DNA from: Endozoicomonas sp. NE40
GTDB lineage: Bacteria > Pseudomonadota > Gammaproteobacteria > Pseudomonadales > Endozoicomonadaceae
DNA: 64,000 nt
Assembly (NCBI RefSeq): GCF_040549045.1
Contig: NZ_JBEWTB010000002.1
Location: 4,948,501 to 5,012,500 of the forward strand
Direction: 5' to 3'
The notes under the pieces were generated by a model. It was not told where the DNA came from. It was given only the letters and a program-made list of their open reading frames with translations, and did no database searches. Positions within the stretch are counted from its first letter, which is position 1; each line of letters starts with the position of its first letter. Below, piece by piece: positions 54,894-64,000 of this stretch. The position numbers and the translations under genes are program-made.

Positions 54894-54924
54894 AATACCG
54901 GTAACTGAACTTACCGGTAGTATT
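54894..54924. promoter_or_regulatory. Second inverted repeat in the kfrA/HiPIP promoter region
   Basis: Two copies of the palindromic octamer TACCGGTA (54896-54903 and 54912-54919) lie in an imperfect inverted repeat that shares the AATACC core with the 38-bp palindrome. It may be a further binding site for the same protein and may also affect the divergent HiPIP gene. Confidence 0.5.
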
Positions 54925-55018
54925 TGACAGTATTCAGTTAATATTGATCGAAGCGGGGTTTTGCTGTGTAATAGGCACAAAAACAAACATCTGTTCTAAC
55001 AGAGAAAGGAGAAAGTGG

Positions 55019-55303
55019 ATGAAACGCAGACAATTCTTGAAGACAGCCGCAGCTGTCAGTTTGATCCCGGTATTACCAGCTTCAGCACAGCAGACAGATG
55101 TGTCAGAAGACGAGCCGCTGGCAAAATCGCTCAATTATGTGAAGGAAGCCGGGAAAGCCAAAGGACATGCTAAATATGCAGAAGGGCAGATTTGCGGTAA
55201 CTGTATGTTTTTCAGACCTGACCAGAACAACGGATGTGCTTTGTTTAGTAACCGCAGAGTAGAAAAAGAAGGTTGGTGCCTGAGCTGGGTTGCAACGCCG
55301 TAA
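55019..55303 (+). CDS. High-potential iron-sulfur protein (HiPIP)
   Basis: The 94-residue protein starts with a twin-arginine signal (KRRQFLKTAAAVS) and has the four-cysteine HiPIP pattern in the last 40 residues (ICGNCMFF, NGCALF, GWCLSW). HiPIPs are soluble periplasmic electron carriers. The start has AAAGGAG at a good distance. It may pass electrons to a terminal oxidase or reductase; the partner is unknown. Confidence 0.93.
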   Translation: MKRRQFLKTAAAVSLIPVLPASAQQTDVSEDEPLAKSLNYVKEAGKAKGHAKYAEGQICGNCMFFRPDQNNGCALFSNRRVEKEGWCLSWVATP

Positions 55304-55496
55304 AAACAAACAGGAACCTGTCGCTGAAAACGGCGGGACTGGCAAACCTGCAAAAGGCTTATCCCTGGCCTGGCAGATTAAGACACTAGGTGGGCAGGTG
55401 GCAGTAGAACGTTGTTAAGCGATAGGGGCTCAAGCTGGGGATCTGGACTCACCCAATAACCAGCGCTCAGCATAACTGAGCCCATGCCTCAAAGTA

Positions 55497-55826
55497 CTAC
55501 TTCATGGTACGGGACTTGTTTTTGATCTTCTCAACCAGCTTTTTACCTTTAGCTGTCAAAGCCAGCTTAAAATAACGACCATCTGCCTCATGCTGGCTTT
55601 TCTTGATCAGCCCAAGACCAGGGCGGTCATGTCGACCTTCTCCCAGACGCTTGACGCTTACAGCAATATCGCTTGGAGTCCCACAGGTCAGCTTTTCTTC
55701 ATTCACCAGATCGGTAATGGTTTCTCCGGGATTTTCAGAGACAACCAGAAGGATCTGCCACTGGATGATGGTCAGAGGATATTCCTGAAGAAGCTGAGTG
55801 AGTTTGATTAACCCTTTTATTGTCAT
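55497..55826 (-). CDS. MarR-like winged-helix regulator
   Basis: The 109-residue protein shows the winged-helix layout of MarR-type regulators: LTIIQWQILLVVSENPGE (helices 2-3), a recognition helix region around SDIAVSVKRL, a wing with DGRYFKLALTAKGKKL. It is shorter than typical MarR proteins, with little of the dimerisation helices. A small hairpin (gctcag/ctgagc, 55465-55481) lies downstream. The bases between the HiPIP gene and this one hold nothing else of note. Confidence 0.65.
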   Translation of the reverse strand: MTIKGLIKLTQLLQEYPLTIIQWQILLVVSENPGETITDLVNEEKLTCGTPSDIAVSVKRLGEGRHDRPGLGLIKKSQHEADGRYFKLALTAKGKKLVEKIKNKSRTMK

Positions 55827-56516
55827 CTTTCAGTTCTCTTGTCGTTAATTGAAGGGTACTTACTGTGATGGAGTCGTCGTCTAACCACTGAATTAACAAA
55901 AAATGATTCAGCAAAACTTAATGTTTCAATAACAACCCCACAAGAACAAATATTAGACACTTTTAGCCTGTTTAGGCAAATTTAATAAAAGATTATCGCA
56001 ATTTACTACTCTGAAAGCTCCAGCCGTTACATTTCGGAACACTTACAAGACGGGGCTTTGCTCAAAAATTACTGAGACTTTATTGCTAAATAACCAGAGA
56101 GAGGGATCTGCAGGCAATGAAAAAAGGAAGACAGGGTTTATGTAATAAATTAAAAGGCAGCGGGACAACCTTTCATAATCAAACCATCAAAACCCGCCTT
56201 ACAGGTCAAATATAAAGCCCGGAAGCAACCATGGTCGCTTATTAATCGTTACAACATTAGCTCTGATTTCCCGGACTGGAGAAAAGGCGCGACATTGGTT
56301 GCACCAAAGTACAATAAACTTTTTGCTGAACAGCAAGGCTGAGTGTCCATCTATCCATTTGCAGCTACACAAACGACAACAGAAGTGCAGATGAGAGCAA
56401 CCCATAAGTACGGACGATTCTGATCTTTATTGAATCACAGGTAGCGGACAATTGAGTTAAGGGGCAGCCACCTTTAACTTCGCATAATGTATATTATGTT
56501 AAAATCAATAACCACG
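55827..56516. other. 690-base intergenic region without a supported gene
   Basis: This AT-rich stretch holds no convincing gene. A 68-codon minus-strand frame (56199-56405) has a Cys-rich, non-family-like translation and no ribosome-binding site, so I do not call it. The stretch includes the promoter of the MarR-like gene. Confidence 0.4.
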
Positions 56517-56554
56517 CAAAAGGTTGAGTTTCATTGTATGAAGTAACTCAACCT
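56517..56554 (-). terminator. Terminator of the RND efflux operon
   Basis: A perfect 10-bp stem (aggttgagtt at 56521-56530, aactcaacct at 56545-56554) lies 10 bases after the RND stop and is followed on the minus strand by TTTT. Confidence 0.6.
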
Positions 56555-56563
56555 CTTCCTTCT

Positions 56564-59500
56564 TTATAAAGGGTTTGAAACGTCTTCAATGACCACTGCT
56601 CTACGAGATGCCCTGCGATCCTCTAACCTGCCTGCCATGACCAGCAGACACGGTGTAATAAAGAGAGTCAGCACCGTTGCAAATGACAGTCCGCTGGCAA
56701 TAGCGACTGAGAGCTGATTCCACATCTGTGTTGATGGCGCGCCAATATCAATTTTATGGGCAAACAGATCAATATTGACTGACAGCACCATGGGCAGCAA
56801 GCCAAGTACGGTTGTGACGGTAGTCAGGAGAACAGGCCTTAGACGCTGGGCGCCGGTACGCAGCACTGCCTGGGTGGCGTCCATCCCTCTTGCCCTGAGA
56901 GTATTATAGGTATCGATCAGTACAATATTATTGTTGACGATGATACCAGCCAGTGAGATCACACCAATACCACTCATCACGATACCAAAGGGCTGTCCGG
57001 TAATCAGCAGCCCGATGAAAACCCCACCGGTAGACAGTACGACTGCAGACATGATCAAAAAGGCCTGGTAAAAACTGTTGAACTGACTGACGAGAATCAT
57101 TGCCATAACAAACAAAGCCACGGCAAACGCCTTGATCAGGAAGGTCTGACTTTCCTGCTGATCAGCCTGTTCACCTTTAATTTCAACGGTGACGCCATCC
57201 GCTAAACCGCTGGCCTCTATTTCAGCAAACAGTTCCGGCATAATCTTGCCCAGCTGCTCTCCTTCCAGCAGTTCCCCCCCAATATTGACACTGCGAAGGC
57301 CATCAGTGTGGTTGATATTATCCAGCTGGCTGGCAATGCTGCGTTCAGTAAAGTGACTGATAGGCACCAGCCCTGACGCCGTCATCAGCCTGAGCCTGTC
57401 AATACTCTCCAGATGCCTGTCCTGTTCAGGAAAGCGTATACGAATATCGACTTCATCATTACTGTTATCCGGACGATAGCTGCCAACCGTCAGCCCGGAC
57501 GTGACCATCTGGATCATGCTGCCTGTCGTAGAGACATCCGCACCGAACCTTGCTGCCTGAGTGCGGTCAATGTTCATCTGCCACTCATAACCGGGCGTTG
57601 AACCATTATGTTCGATATTTACGACCTTGGGGTGGTTTCTCAGAATGCGCTCTACGGTTCTCAAACTGTCATTAAGATGCGCAAGGTTTTCAGAGAAAAT
57701 GGTCAAACTTAATGGCACACCTGCAGGCGGCCCGTCTTTTTGCCGGTTAACCAGTATATCCAGTCCGGAAAAAACAGACAGCCGCTCTTTTATCTGCGCC
57801 ATGACTTCCGGAGCAGGCCCCCGGTTCTGCCAGTCAACCAGTGTCAGCGACAGTGTGCCTATTGTTCGTTTATCACCGGTTCTGGCATAGACAGACTTAA
57901 TAGCAGGAATATTCACAAGACGCTCTTCTGCCAGCTGAATAATCTCGTGCTTTTCATCAATGGAATAATTACTGGAGTTAGCCAGTATACTGACCCGGGC
58001 ATAGTTGGTTTCTACGTTGGGGAAGAACTCAACACCATTGCCGATTCTGGCAAAAGTCCAGTAAACACCACACACCAGCAGAAAACCGGACAATACTATT
58101 TTTCCGGGATGGCTCAGGGCTTTGGTGAGAATCCGGGTATAACGCCCTGACAAGCCAACCATTGTCGTTAACTCCCCTGCCTCTGAGGCTTTAACGTTAA
58201 TGGCTTCTGCCGGCGATAATTTTCTTGGCTTGCCAATCAGCGCACCGATGGTGGGAATAAAGATCAGCGCCATCAACAGTGAAGCCGACAGTGTGGCAAT
58301 CAATGTCAGTGGCAGATACATCATGAATTCCCCCATCATGCCCGGCCAGAACATCAGGGGGAAAAACGCGGCCAGCGTTGTCGCTGTTGAAGCAGTTATA
58401 GGCCACGACATACGCAGCGAAGCCTGTAAATAAGCCTCTTTGCGTGACAGCCCCTCACTCATTTTCCGGTCGGCAAATTCAGTTACCACAATGGCACCGT
58501 CAACCAGCATACCAACGGACATGATCAGGGCAAACAGCACAATCATATTGATGGTCAGACCAAAGATCGCGATCATTAAAATGCCGGTCAGAAAGGCTCC
58601 GGGAATCGCCAGCCCGACCAGAACCGAACTGCGTAATCCCAATGCCCCAAGAATAACAATCACCACCAGAATAACCGCTGACAGTACATTATTCTGCAAA
58701 TCGAGCAACATTTGTCGTATGTCTTCTGACTGATCCTTGCTGTAGTCCACCTGCAGGTTTTTCGGTGCCTGTTTCTGCACTTCAGCAACAATAGCTTTGG
58801 TGATTTCAATGGTCTGGATGATATTTTCACCCGGCCGCTTTTTGACTTCCAGAGAGACACTCGGCTCGCCGTTCATGCTGGCGTAACTGCCACCGTCCTT
58901 GAATGTACTGCGCACCGTGGCAACGTCCGCAAACGTTATCACCTTATCGCCGTCTGCCTTAACCGGTTGTGCCAGAATATCGGGCGGGGGTTTTATAGAC
59001 GGCAGGCACCTTCACAGCAAAACGACCGTTACCATTATCCACATTACCCGCAGCTACCAGTTTGTTATTGCTGGCCACAAGGTTCACGACATCGGCGGGT
59101 ACCAGGCCGTAACTTTCCAGTTTTAACGGATCAATAACGACATCAATAACATCTTCACGATCACCACCAATGGTGACTTCAAGAATCTCTTTGCGCCCTT
59201 CAAGAACATCACGGATTTTTCTGGCAATCCGGATCAGGGCTCTTTCCGGCATATCGCCCGACAGGATGACCGTGATAACTGGCTCCATGCTGGCAATGGT
59301 CACCTGTTTAACCACCGGTTCGTCACTGCCTTCAGGCAGTTTGCTTTTGGCCTGGTTGACCTTATCCCTGACATCCGCCATAACTTTGCTGATATCCAGT
59401 CCGGCTATAAACTCCACTGTAATGGAGGCATGGGACTGGGAAGCCGTTGAAGTCATTTCTTTAATACCGGCAATGCCTCTTAATTCCTTTTCAAGGGGAA

Positions 59501-59696
59501 GCACCAATAGCCGTTCGGAATCTTCCGGAGAAATCCCTTCATAATGGACGGAGACATACACGACGGGAATGGGAACATCCGGTGCCGCTTCTTTTGGAAT
59601 GGTTATATAAGAGAGGGTTCCCAGCGACAATAACAGTACAAACATCATTAATACGGTTCGGCTGCGGGACAGTATGCCTTTGATGACTCCGTGCAT
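56564..59696 (-). CDS. RND-family efflux pump inner-membrane subunit (frameshifted)
   Basis: Two consecutive frames together make one RND transporter of about 1,043 residues. The first part (from ATG at 59696, with GGGGAG 8 bases upstream) has the N-terminal helix and porter domain (LSLGTLSYITIPKEAAPDVP; ASITVEFIAGLD). The second has the later helices (GMLVDGAIVVTEFADRK; GIGVISLAGIIVNNNIVLID). The break is at a run of five C on the minus strand (58986-58990); four C restore YKTPPDILAQPVKADGDK. It overlaps no other gene but follows the adaptor gene by 4 bases. The substrate is unknown. Confidence 0.88.
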
Positions 59697-59700
59697 GATG

Positions 59701-60927
59701 TTACTCCCCGGCGACCAGGGTCGCATCACTGGCAGCCACTTTCACACGACTGCCCTCTTTTACAAAACCCTGCCCACGGGTAATGATGCGGACATTGGCA
59801 GGAATGCCGCTGAGCCAGAGACTGTTGCTACCGGTTTTTACAATCTCGGCAGGCGTGAACTGCACAATATTATTGCGATCTACCCACTTAATGCCCGGCA
59901 CCCCACTCTCATCAAGGCTCAGTAATGCCGGACTGAGTTCTACCGCCCTGACCTGCCCCATTACCAGGTCGGCCTCAACACTGAGACCGGCAGGGAGCTT
60001 CATATCGGGATTGGCGATAGCCAGTTCGACATTAAATGTACGCGTTGCGTCATTGGCTTTGCGTGAGATGTAACGGACTGTCGCTGTGGCTGAACGTTTA
60101 CCCAGCAATCGGATTTCTGCTTTGTCTCCAGCTATCAGGGACTCGATAAGTTCCTGAGTCACATCAACGGACACAATCAGCGGGTCCAGATCAAGAATTT
60201 CTGCGACGGGGTTGCCACGGTCAATAAAGTCACCCAGCTCAACCATTCGATGATGAAGAATACCCGTGACAGGTGCCTCAATGCGGGTGTTATCCAGATC
60301 TATCTGCAGTCGCTGCAGTCGGGATTCCGCTTCAGCCACTGCCAGTTCCAGTTGGGGCAGCTGGTTGTCGGCAATCAGGTTTTTCTTTTGCAGAGCCAGG
60401 GCTGAGTCCAGATCCAGTCTGGCTTTTTTCACCTGAGCCCTGGCGGACTTCAGTTCAGCCCGGAGGTTTCCTTCCCGCAGAGTTATCAGAGTCTCCCCAG
60501 CCCTGACCATAGCACCCCGTTCAGCCTTTACGCCAACAATGCGTGCAGCCAGTTCGGAACTGACGGTAATAATCCGGTCTGGCCCGGTTCGGCCATATAA
60601 TGCCAAAGTCCTTGGGATCAGTTCCTGGTTAAACGGTCGGGCATTTACCGTGGGCAGGCTATCTTCAGTAATAGAAGCTTCAGTAATAGAAGCTTCAGCA
60701 GTGGAAGCCTGACTGGAATCCGTGGGTGTCTGGTTCTTATTGGGATCATTAATATTGGTGATATCAGCCGTCAGCAGATACACCCCTAAAATGATGGCTG
60801 TAGAAACCGCTGCCAGCCAGGATTTACCGGGAAGGTTTGTATTGAACATGATGTTGATTACAGTCCATGTTACTGCGTTTTTGTTATTATCTGCAGGCAC
60901 ACTACCCGACTTCATCCCTTGCGACAA
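59701..60927 (-). CDS. RND efflux periplasmic adaptor (membrane fusion protein)
   Basis: The protein has one N-terminal helix (about 35-52 in the longest frame), a lipoyl/hairpin region (RIVGVKAERGAMVRAGETL; TGILHHRMVELGDFI) and the beta-barrel domain, as in AcrA/MexA-type adaptors. The start is uncertain: ATG at 60927, 60915 or 60849 are all possible and none has a good site; the last gives a normal length. It is the first gene of the RND pair. A short tandem repeat of SITEA-like codons occurs in the linker (about 80-92). Confidence 0.88.
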   Translation of the reverse strand: MSQGMKSGSVPADNNKNAVTWTVINIMFNTNLPGKSWLAAVSTAIILGVYLLTADITNINDPNKNQTPTDSSQASTAEASITEASITEDSLPTVNARPFNQELIPRTLALYGRTGPDRIITVSSELAARIVGVKAERGAMVRAGETLITLREGNLRAELKSARAQVKKARLDLDSALALQKKNLIADNQLPQLELAVAEAESRLQRLQIDLDNTRIEAPVTGILHHRMVELGDFIDRGNPVAEILDLDPLIVSVDVTQELIESLIAGDKAEIRLLGKRSATATVRYISRKANDATRTFNVELAIANPDMKLPAGLSVEADLVMGQVRAVELSPALLSLDESGVPGIKWVDRNNIVQFTPAEIVKTGSNSLWLSGIPANVRIITRGQGFVKEGSRVKVAASDATLVAGE

Positions 60928-61111
60928 GGTGGGAACCAGCAGTATTTTGATTTTTTGATGTCTAACAGGTTATCTGCACTTCAAACGGTTTCGCCAGCAC
61001 TCTTACAGTTTCTGTACCTGAACGAGGAGACTTATAAACTCTTTACAACTGTTCAGGCTGTTCCGGTTTTGGTCGAATTTATAAAAAGAGCCACCATCAA
61101 GTGACAACACT

Positions 61112-63505
61112 ATGATTCCTGATGCAGGGCAACCACGACCCTCTTCTTCTGATCGCAAGAATCCGGAAGACTCTGGTGAAACCAGCAAGCAGCCAGAGTT
61201 ACCGGAGTCAGCAGCCTCAGCAACAACCGATTCAGGAGCCGTTAAAGTCTCGCACCGGACAGCCAGACCGGCTAAGGCTTCCAGCCATTTAGGGGCATCA
61301 GGTAAAGTTTCATTCGATACATCATTGTCCAGATTAGAGCTGCAGCTGAAGCTGATGGGGGCTCTTTATTTATATAAAAACGAAAAGCCAGCTAAGGGGG
61401 AAACTCAGCAGGCGTTTATAGAAAGGTTGAGCATTATACATTTTTACCAGTCTGAGCTTGCTCTGGGGAATATTGATATAAATCTGACTAGTTTTCAAAA
61501 ACTGGAACAGACCAAGTCTGCAAACATAGGTTGCACCCTGTTACTGTCTGCCGCCATGACAAAGCTGAAGCTTAATGATCGCAGAGGGTTGATGGAGCTA
61601 ACGAATCGTTTGCTGGATAACTACGCTGATGTACTACCCGATTTTATTGAACTTCTTAATCTGAATCATGAGTACAACTTTAATCCCACTGCTTTTGAGG
61701 ATGAAGATAAGCTGACTTTTTTTTGTGAGCTGGCAAAAAAGTCACACTTTATGCCATCGATCTGGTTGATGACAAAACTGGCTCTTAAACCGGGCGGTCC
61801 CATTTCACCAGGCTTGATTATCGATCTGCTGGCGTCCCTAGAGGCAACTGACAAGCTTCACGGTCTGGTACTCTCTGCTTTTGTGCTTAGCCCGGATGAT
61901 GTTGAGGCCGTCATAGAACTGGATCGCCCACACAACCGAACGGAATACCATCAGGCACTCTGGATTTTTGCCTGCCTCTTTAATCTGAGTGATAAAGATT
62001 ACTGGCCCGGAAATCCCGGTGGTTTTCCGGAAAAGCTTCAGAAGTCCCTTGCTTCGTGTTTAAGACAATCAGTGCTTGAAACAAGAGACAAAATGTTCAC
62101 TCAGGTGATGGAAGAAGTAAAGAGTCTCGAGCAGATCGACGAAGAAAAAGATAAACAAAGACTTCTCAGGATAGAAGGCCAGTTGAAATCCTTATATGGA
62201 GTTGAAGACACTAAAGCCGCAGAAAGAGATTCTGAGCTTAGCAGCTATCAAAGAGATATTTCCGGCCTGATTCTCGCCTGGCATACCAGGCAGAGGTTCA
62301 TCCAGCGTGAAGCCAACCCGCTACAATGCGCCAGTATTCTGCGCAGGATTGGCAGACGTGAAAATTTCAAACTGGTTTATATGGATGCTGCGAAAATATT
62401 CGCCAGTTTCGGCCACTACGACAAAGCCCTGGAGTGCCTGGCTGAATTATTGAGTAACCCATTGCCATCAGGGCATCGGAAAATGGTCATGCACCAGTAT
62501 GAAAGTTATTCTCTGGCCCGGCAGGCAGCTGTCTTTAGCAAGACAACCTCAAGTACTACAGACGAAAATGAATGGCTGGTGGGAACCGGGGCCACCGGAC
62601 AAACCGGAGCCCGAAAAAAAAACACCTCGAAAGGAAAGGGTAAAAAAGGCAAGGGCAAAGGTAAAAGGACAAAAGATACTCGACCAGCGCAAAAGACTGA
62701 AAAGAGTAAAGAGTCACATTCTGAGGCGGTTGAAGGTTCAAGTCAGCTTCCTGTCCCTGAGGCTACTACCCATGAGATGGGCCGGAAGCAGACAGCAAAC
62801 GTCACGGAAGTCAGTCAGCCAGAGCAGCCTTCAACGTCGGCTGTACCAGAAGTTTCTGCCCCCATCAGTTCAGAAAAAGAACCTAAGGCTAGAAAATCGT
62901 TTCATCCGGAAGGCGGGTGGTTGCCGGATGGGCATCGGGAAGTATCCATCTTTCAAAGAGACATTCACCTGGCCCGCGACAACTGCGACCTGAAGCTGGA
63001 AGCGAAGACGATCAGCCGCTGGTTAAACAACACACGGGGGCAGCCTGTTTATGGCCGAATCTGTGAAGAAGCCGCGTGGTTTTATATTCGCCAGATGGAG
63101 TCACCCTTCCCCAATTTATACGCTCTGGATGGAGAAACCGTCAGTAAGCGAACCGATATGGCAAAACTGGCAGAGCAGTGGCTTAGCCGCACAGAAGCCT
63201 GTTACTTTCAGACACCCAGAAGCATCGGTAACAATCCGGATGAATTGAGGGAGCTTATTGTCAGCACCTACGCCAGTCATCCTGACTGGCAACAAAACTC
63301 CGAGTATCGCAAAAGAATACGGGGCATCTGTTCTTCAAGAGGACACCTTTATTCCAACCTGTCCGCTTATACATCGGGTGGTCAATACAGCTGGTCACAT
63401 CATCAAAAACTGACGGATCGCTACAGAGCGTTTTATCATCTGAAAGAACTGGCTGATCCTGAGTTCGAGCTGATAAACGCAAATTTTTCGGGAATGCAAC
63501 TATAA
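61112..63505 (+). CDS. Large hypothetical protein with TPR-like repeats and Lys/Gly-rich linker
   Basis: The 797-residue protein has a Ser/Ala-rich N-terminus (about 1-65), a helical domain (70-480) with a TPR-like unit (YMDAAKIFASFGHYDKALEC, about 430-450), a low-complexity basic stretch (KKNTSKGKGKKGKGKGKRTK, about 508-527), a Ser/Pro/Glu-rich linker and a C-terminal helical domain (600-797). There is no signal peptide or membrane helix. It looks like a multidomain cytosolic or effector-type protein. The family is not recognised, and no clear Shine-Dalgarno precedes the ATG. Confidence 0.6.
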   Translation: MIPDAGQPRPSSSDRKNPEDSGETSKQPELPESAASATTDSGAVKVSHRTARPAKASSHLGASGKVSFDTSLSRLELQLKLMGALYLYKNEKPAKGETQQAFIERLSIIHFYQSELALGNIDINLTSFQKLEQTKSANIGCTLLLSAAMTKLKLNDRRGLMELTNRLLDNYADVLPDFIELLNLNHEYNFNPTAFEDEDKLTFFCELAKKSHFMPSIWLMTKLALKPGGPISPGLIIDLLASLEATDKLHGLVLSAFVLSPDDVEAVIELDRPHNRTEYHQALWIFACLFNLSDKDYWPGNPGGFPEKLQKSLASCLRQSVLETRDKMFTQVMEEVKSLEQIDEEKDKQRLLRIEGQLKSLYGVEDTKAAERDSELSSYQRDISGLILAWHTRQRFIQREANPLQCASILRRIGRRENFKLVYMDAAKIFASFGHYDKALECLAELLSNPLPSGHRKMVMHQYESYSLARQAAVFSKTTSSTTDENEWLVGTGATGQTGARKKNTSKGKGKKGKGKGKRTKDTRPAQKTEKSKESHSEAVEGSSQLPVPEATTHEMGRKQTANVTEVSQPEQPSTSAVPEVSAPISSEKEPKARKSFHPEGGWLPDGHREVSIFQRDIHLARDNCDLKLEAKTISRWLNNTRGQPVYGRICEEAAWFYIRQMESPFPNLYALDGETVSKRTDMAKLAEQWLSRTEACYFQTPRSIGNNPDELRELIVSTYASHPDWQQNSEYRKRIRGICSSRGHLYSNLSAYTSGGQYSWSHHQKLTDRYRAFYHLKELADPEFELINANFSGMQL

Positions 63506-63607
63506 GCTTCGGGCCTCACTACTCCTGCCAGTAAGCTGCGCCAAAGTCACAAAGACGGACACAAGCACGATGCCCGGAAAGTTAATTTGGATTGATAGAA
63601 TCAGTCA

Positions 63608-63964
63608 CTAGCGAGTACCTCCACTACCAGAAGCAGAAGCTGTTCTCCTGCTAGAAAATTTCGGGCTTAAGGCGTTAACCTCAAATAAACAGGCATGTTT
63701 ATAATTCATCATCGCCGCTCTTCTGGATAAGTCCTCAAAAAATTCATTCAAAAGATCTGAACTGACTGACGTTTCACCAAATTGATGGGTAAAAAACTTA
63801 AATATCTCGCCTTTTTTACAAACAGCTATTGTACCTGAGGTTGCCGATATTGGGCCCAACCTGAGTAAAATCCCCATAAATTCATAATCTTTTCTTAAAA
63901 TACTAACTATGTCGTTTATTTCTATCAGGTCACTTGTATCCGGCCTGTTAAAGTGGAAACCCAT
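63608..63964 (-). CDS. Hypothetical protein
   Basis: The 118-residue frame opens at the ATG at 63964, 36 bases from the window edge; an upstream extension cannot be excluded. It is a mixed alpha/beta sequence with a Ser/Gly/Arg-rich tail (SSRRTASASGSGGTR). No family is recognised. It lies near, and opposite to, the 797-residue gene. Confidence 0.45.
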   Translation of the reverse strand: MGFHFNRPDTSDLIEINDIVSILRKDYEFMGILLRLGPISATSGTIAVCKKGEIFKFFTHQFGETSVSSDLLNEFFEDLSRRAAMMNYKHACLFEVNALSPKFSSRRTASASGSGGTR

Positions 63965-64000
63965 AGCTCGTGTATTACATGATTTATTTATGCAGGCAAA

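Noticed and set aside
56199..56405. 68-codon minus-strand frame in the gap before the RND genes
   Set aside because: Cys/Trp-rich translation without family features, no ribosome-binding site; likely chance.
1..64000. CRISPR array or insertion sequence
   Set aside because: No regularly spaced repeats outside coding repeats and no transposase gene with terminal inverted repeats were seen.

Overview
The window is gammaproteobacterial chromosome, most likely from a marine, possibly host-associated genus of the Oceanospirillales such as Endozoicomonas. This is an inference from gene families, not a database result. Supporting signs are the coupled nap, nrf and ccm genes, a type I secretion locus with a 2,031-residue RTX protein, a VC0807-like membrane protein, a DUF2986 protein and a eukaryote-like LIM/DA1 peptidase.

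Layout. Bases 1-3400 hold the end of a VWA-domain gene, an AAA ATPase with a nuclease-like C-terminus and a palindrome at its start codon, a decayed Fic gene and a VC0807-type membrane protein. Bases 3400-20530 form a respiratory nitrate-to-ammonium block, largely on the minus strand: nrfA with an NrfH-like cytochrome, the complete ccmABCDEFGHI operon, napFDABC, and a divergent narX/narL-type two-component system. A perfect NarL/NarP 7-2-7 site and FNR-like sites lie in the promoter regions. The ccm operon supplies the covalent haem needed by NrfA, the NrfH-like protein, NapB and NapC.

Bases 20700-26300 carry small hypothetical genes, brnQ behind a Leu/Val/Ile-rich 37-codon leader with three mutually exclusive hairpins (a candidate attenuator), an aspA fused to a cyclic-nucleotide-binding-like domain, and two identical tRNA-Cys genes. 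Bases 26300-28500 hold cobQ convergent with a DUF71 ATPase, a pairing that suggests B12 salvage. Bases 29280-34550 are a valine/branched-chain acyl-CoA degradation operon (mmsA, acyl-CoA dehydrogenase, enoyl-CoA hydratase, mmsB, SDR).

Bases 35985-50840 are the most unusual region. It encodes an RTX protein, its ABC exporter, a TolC-type channel and an HlyD-type adaptor, interleaved with a MotA/ExbB/ZorA-like channel protein with a coiled-coil tail, a short MotB/ZorB-like partner, and two outer-membrane lipoproteins, one of the FlgO family. I infer a type I secretion system with an accessory proton-driven motor. Bases 50847-55300 hold a LIM/DA1-like metallopeptidase gene that begins in frame right after the stop of an O-methyltransferase gene, a tyrosine recombinase, a KfrA-like protein with a 38-bp perfect palindrome at its promoter, and a HiPIP. 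The window ends with a MarR-like regulator, an RND efflux pair and two unrecognised genes.

At least four otherwise intact genes (aspA, enoyl-CoA hydratase, the MotA-like gene, the RND pump) are each broken by a single-base frameshift. Three of these are one extra base in a short homopolymer, which looks more like sequence error than decay.
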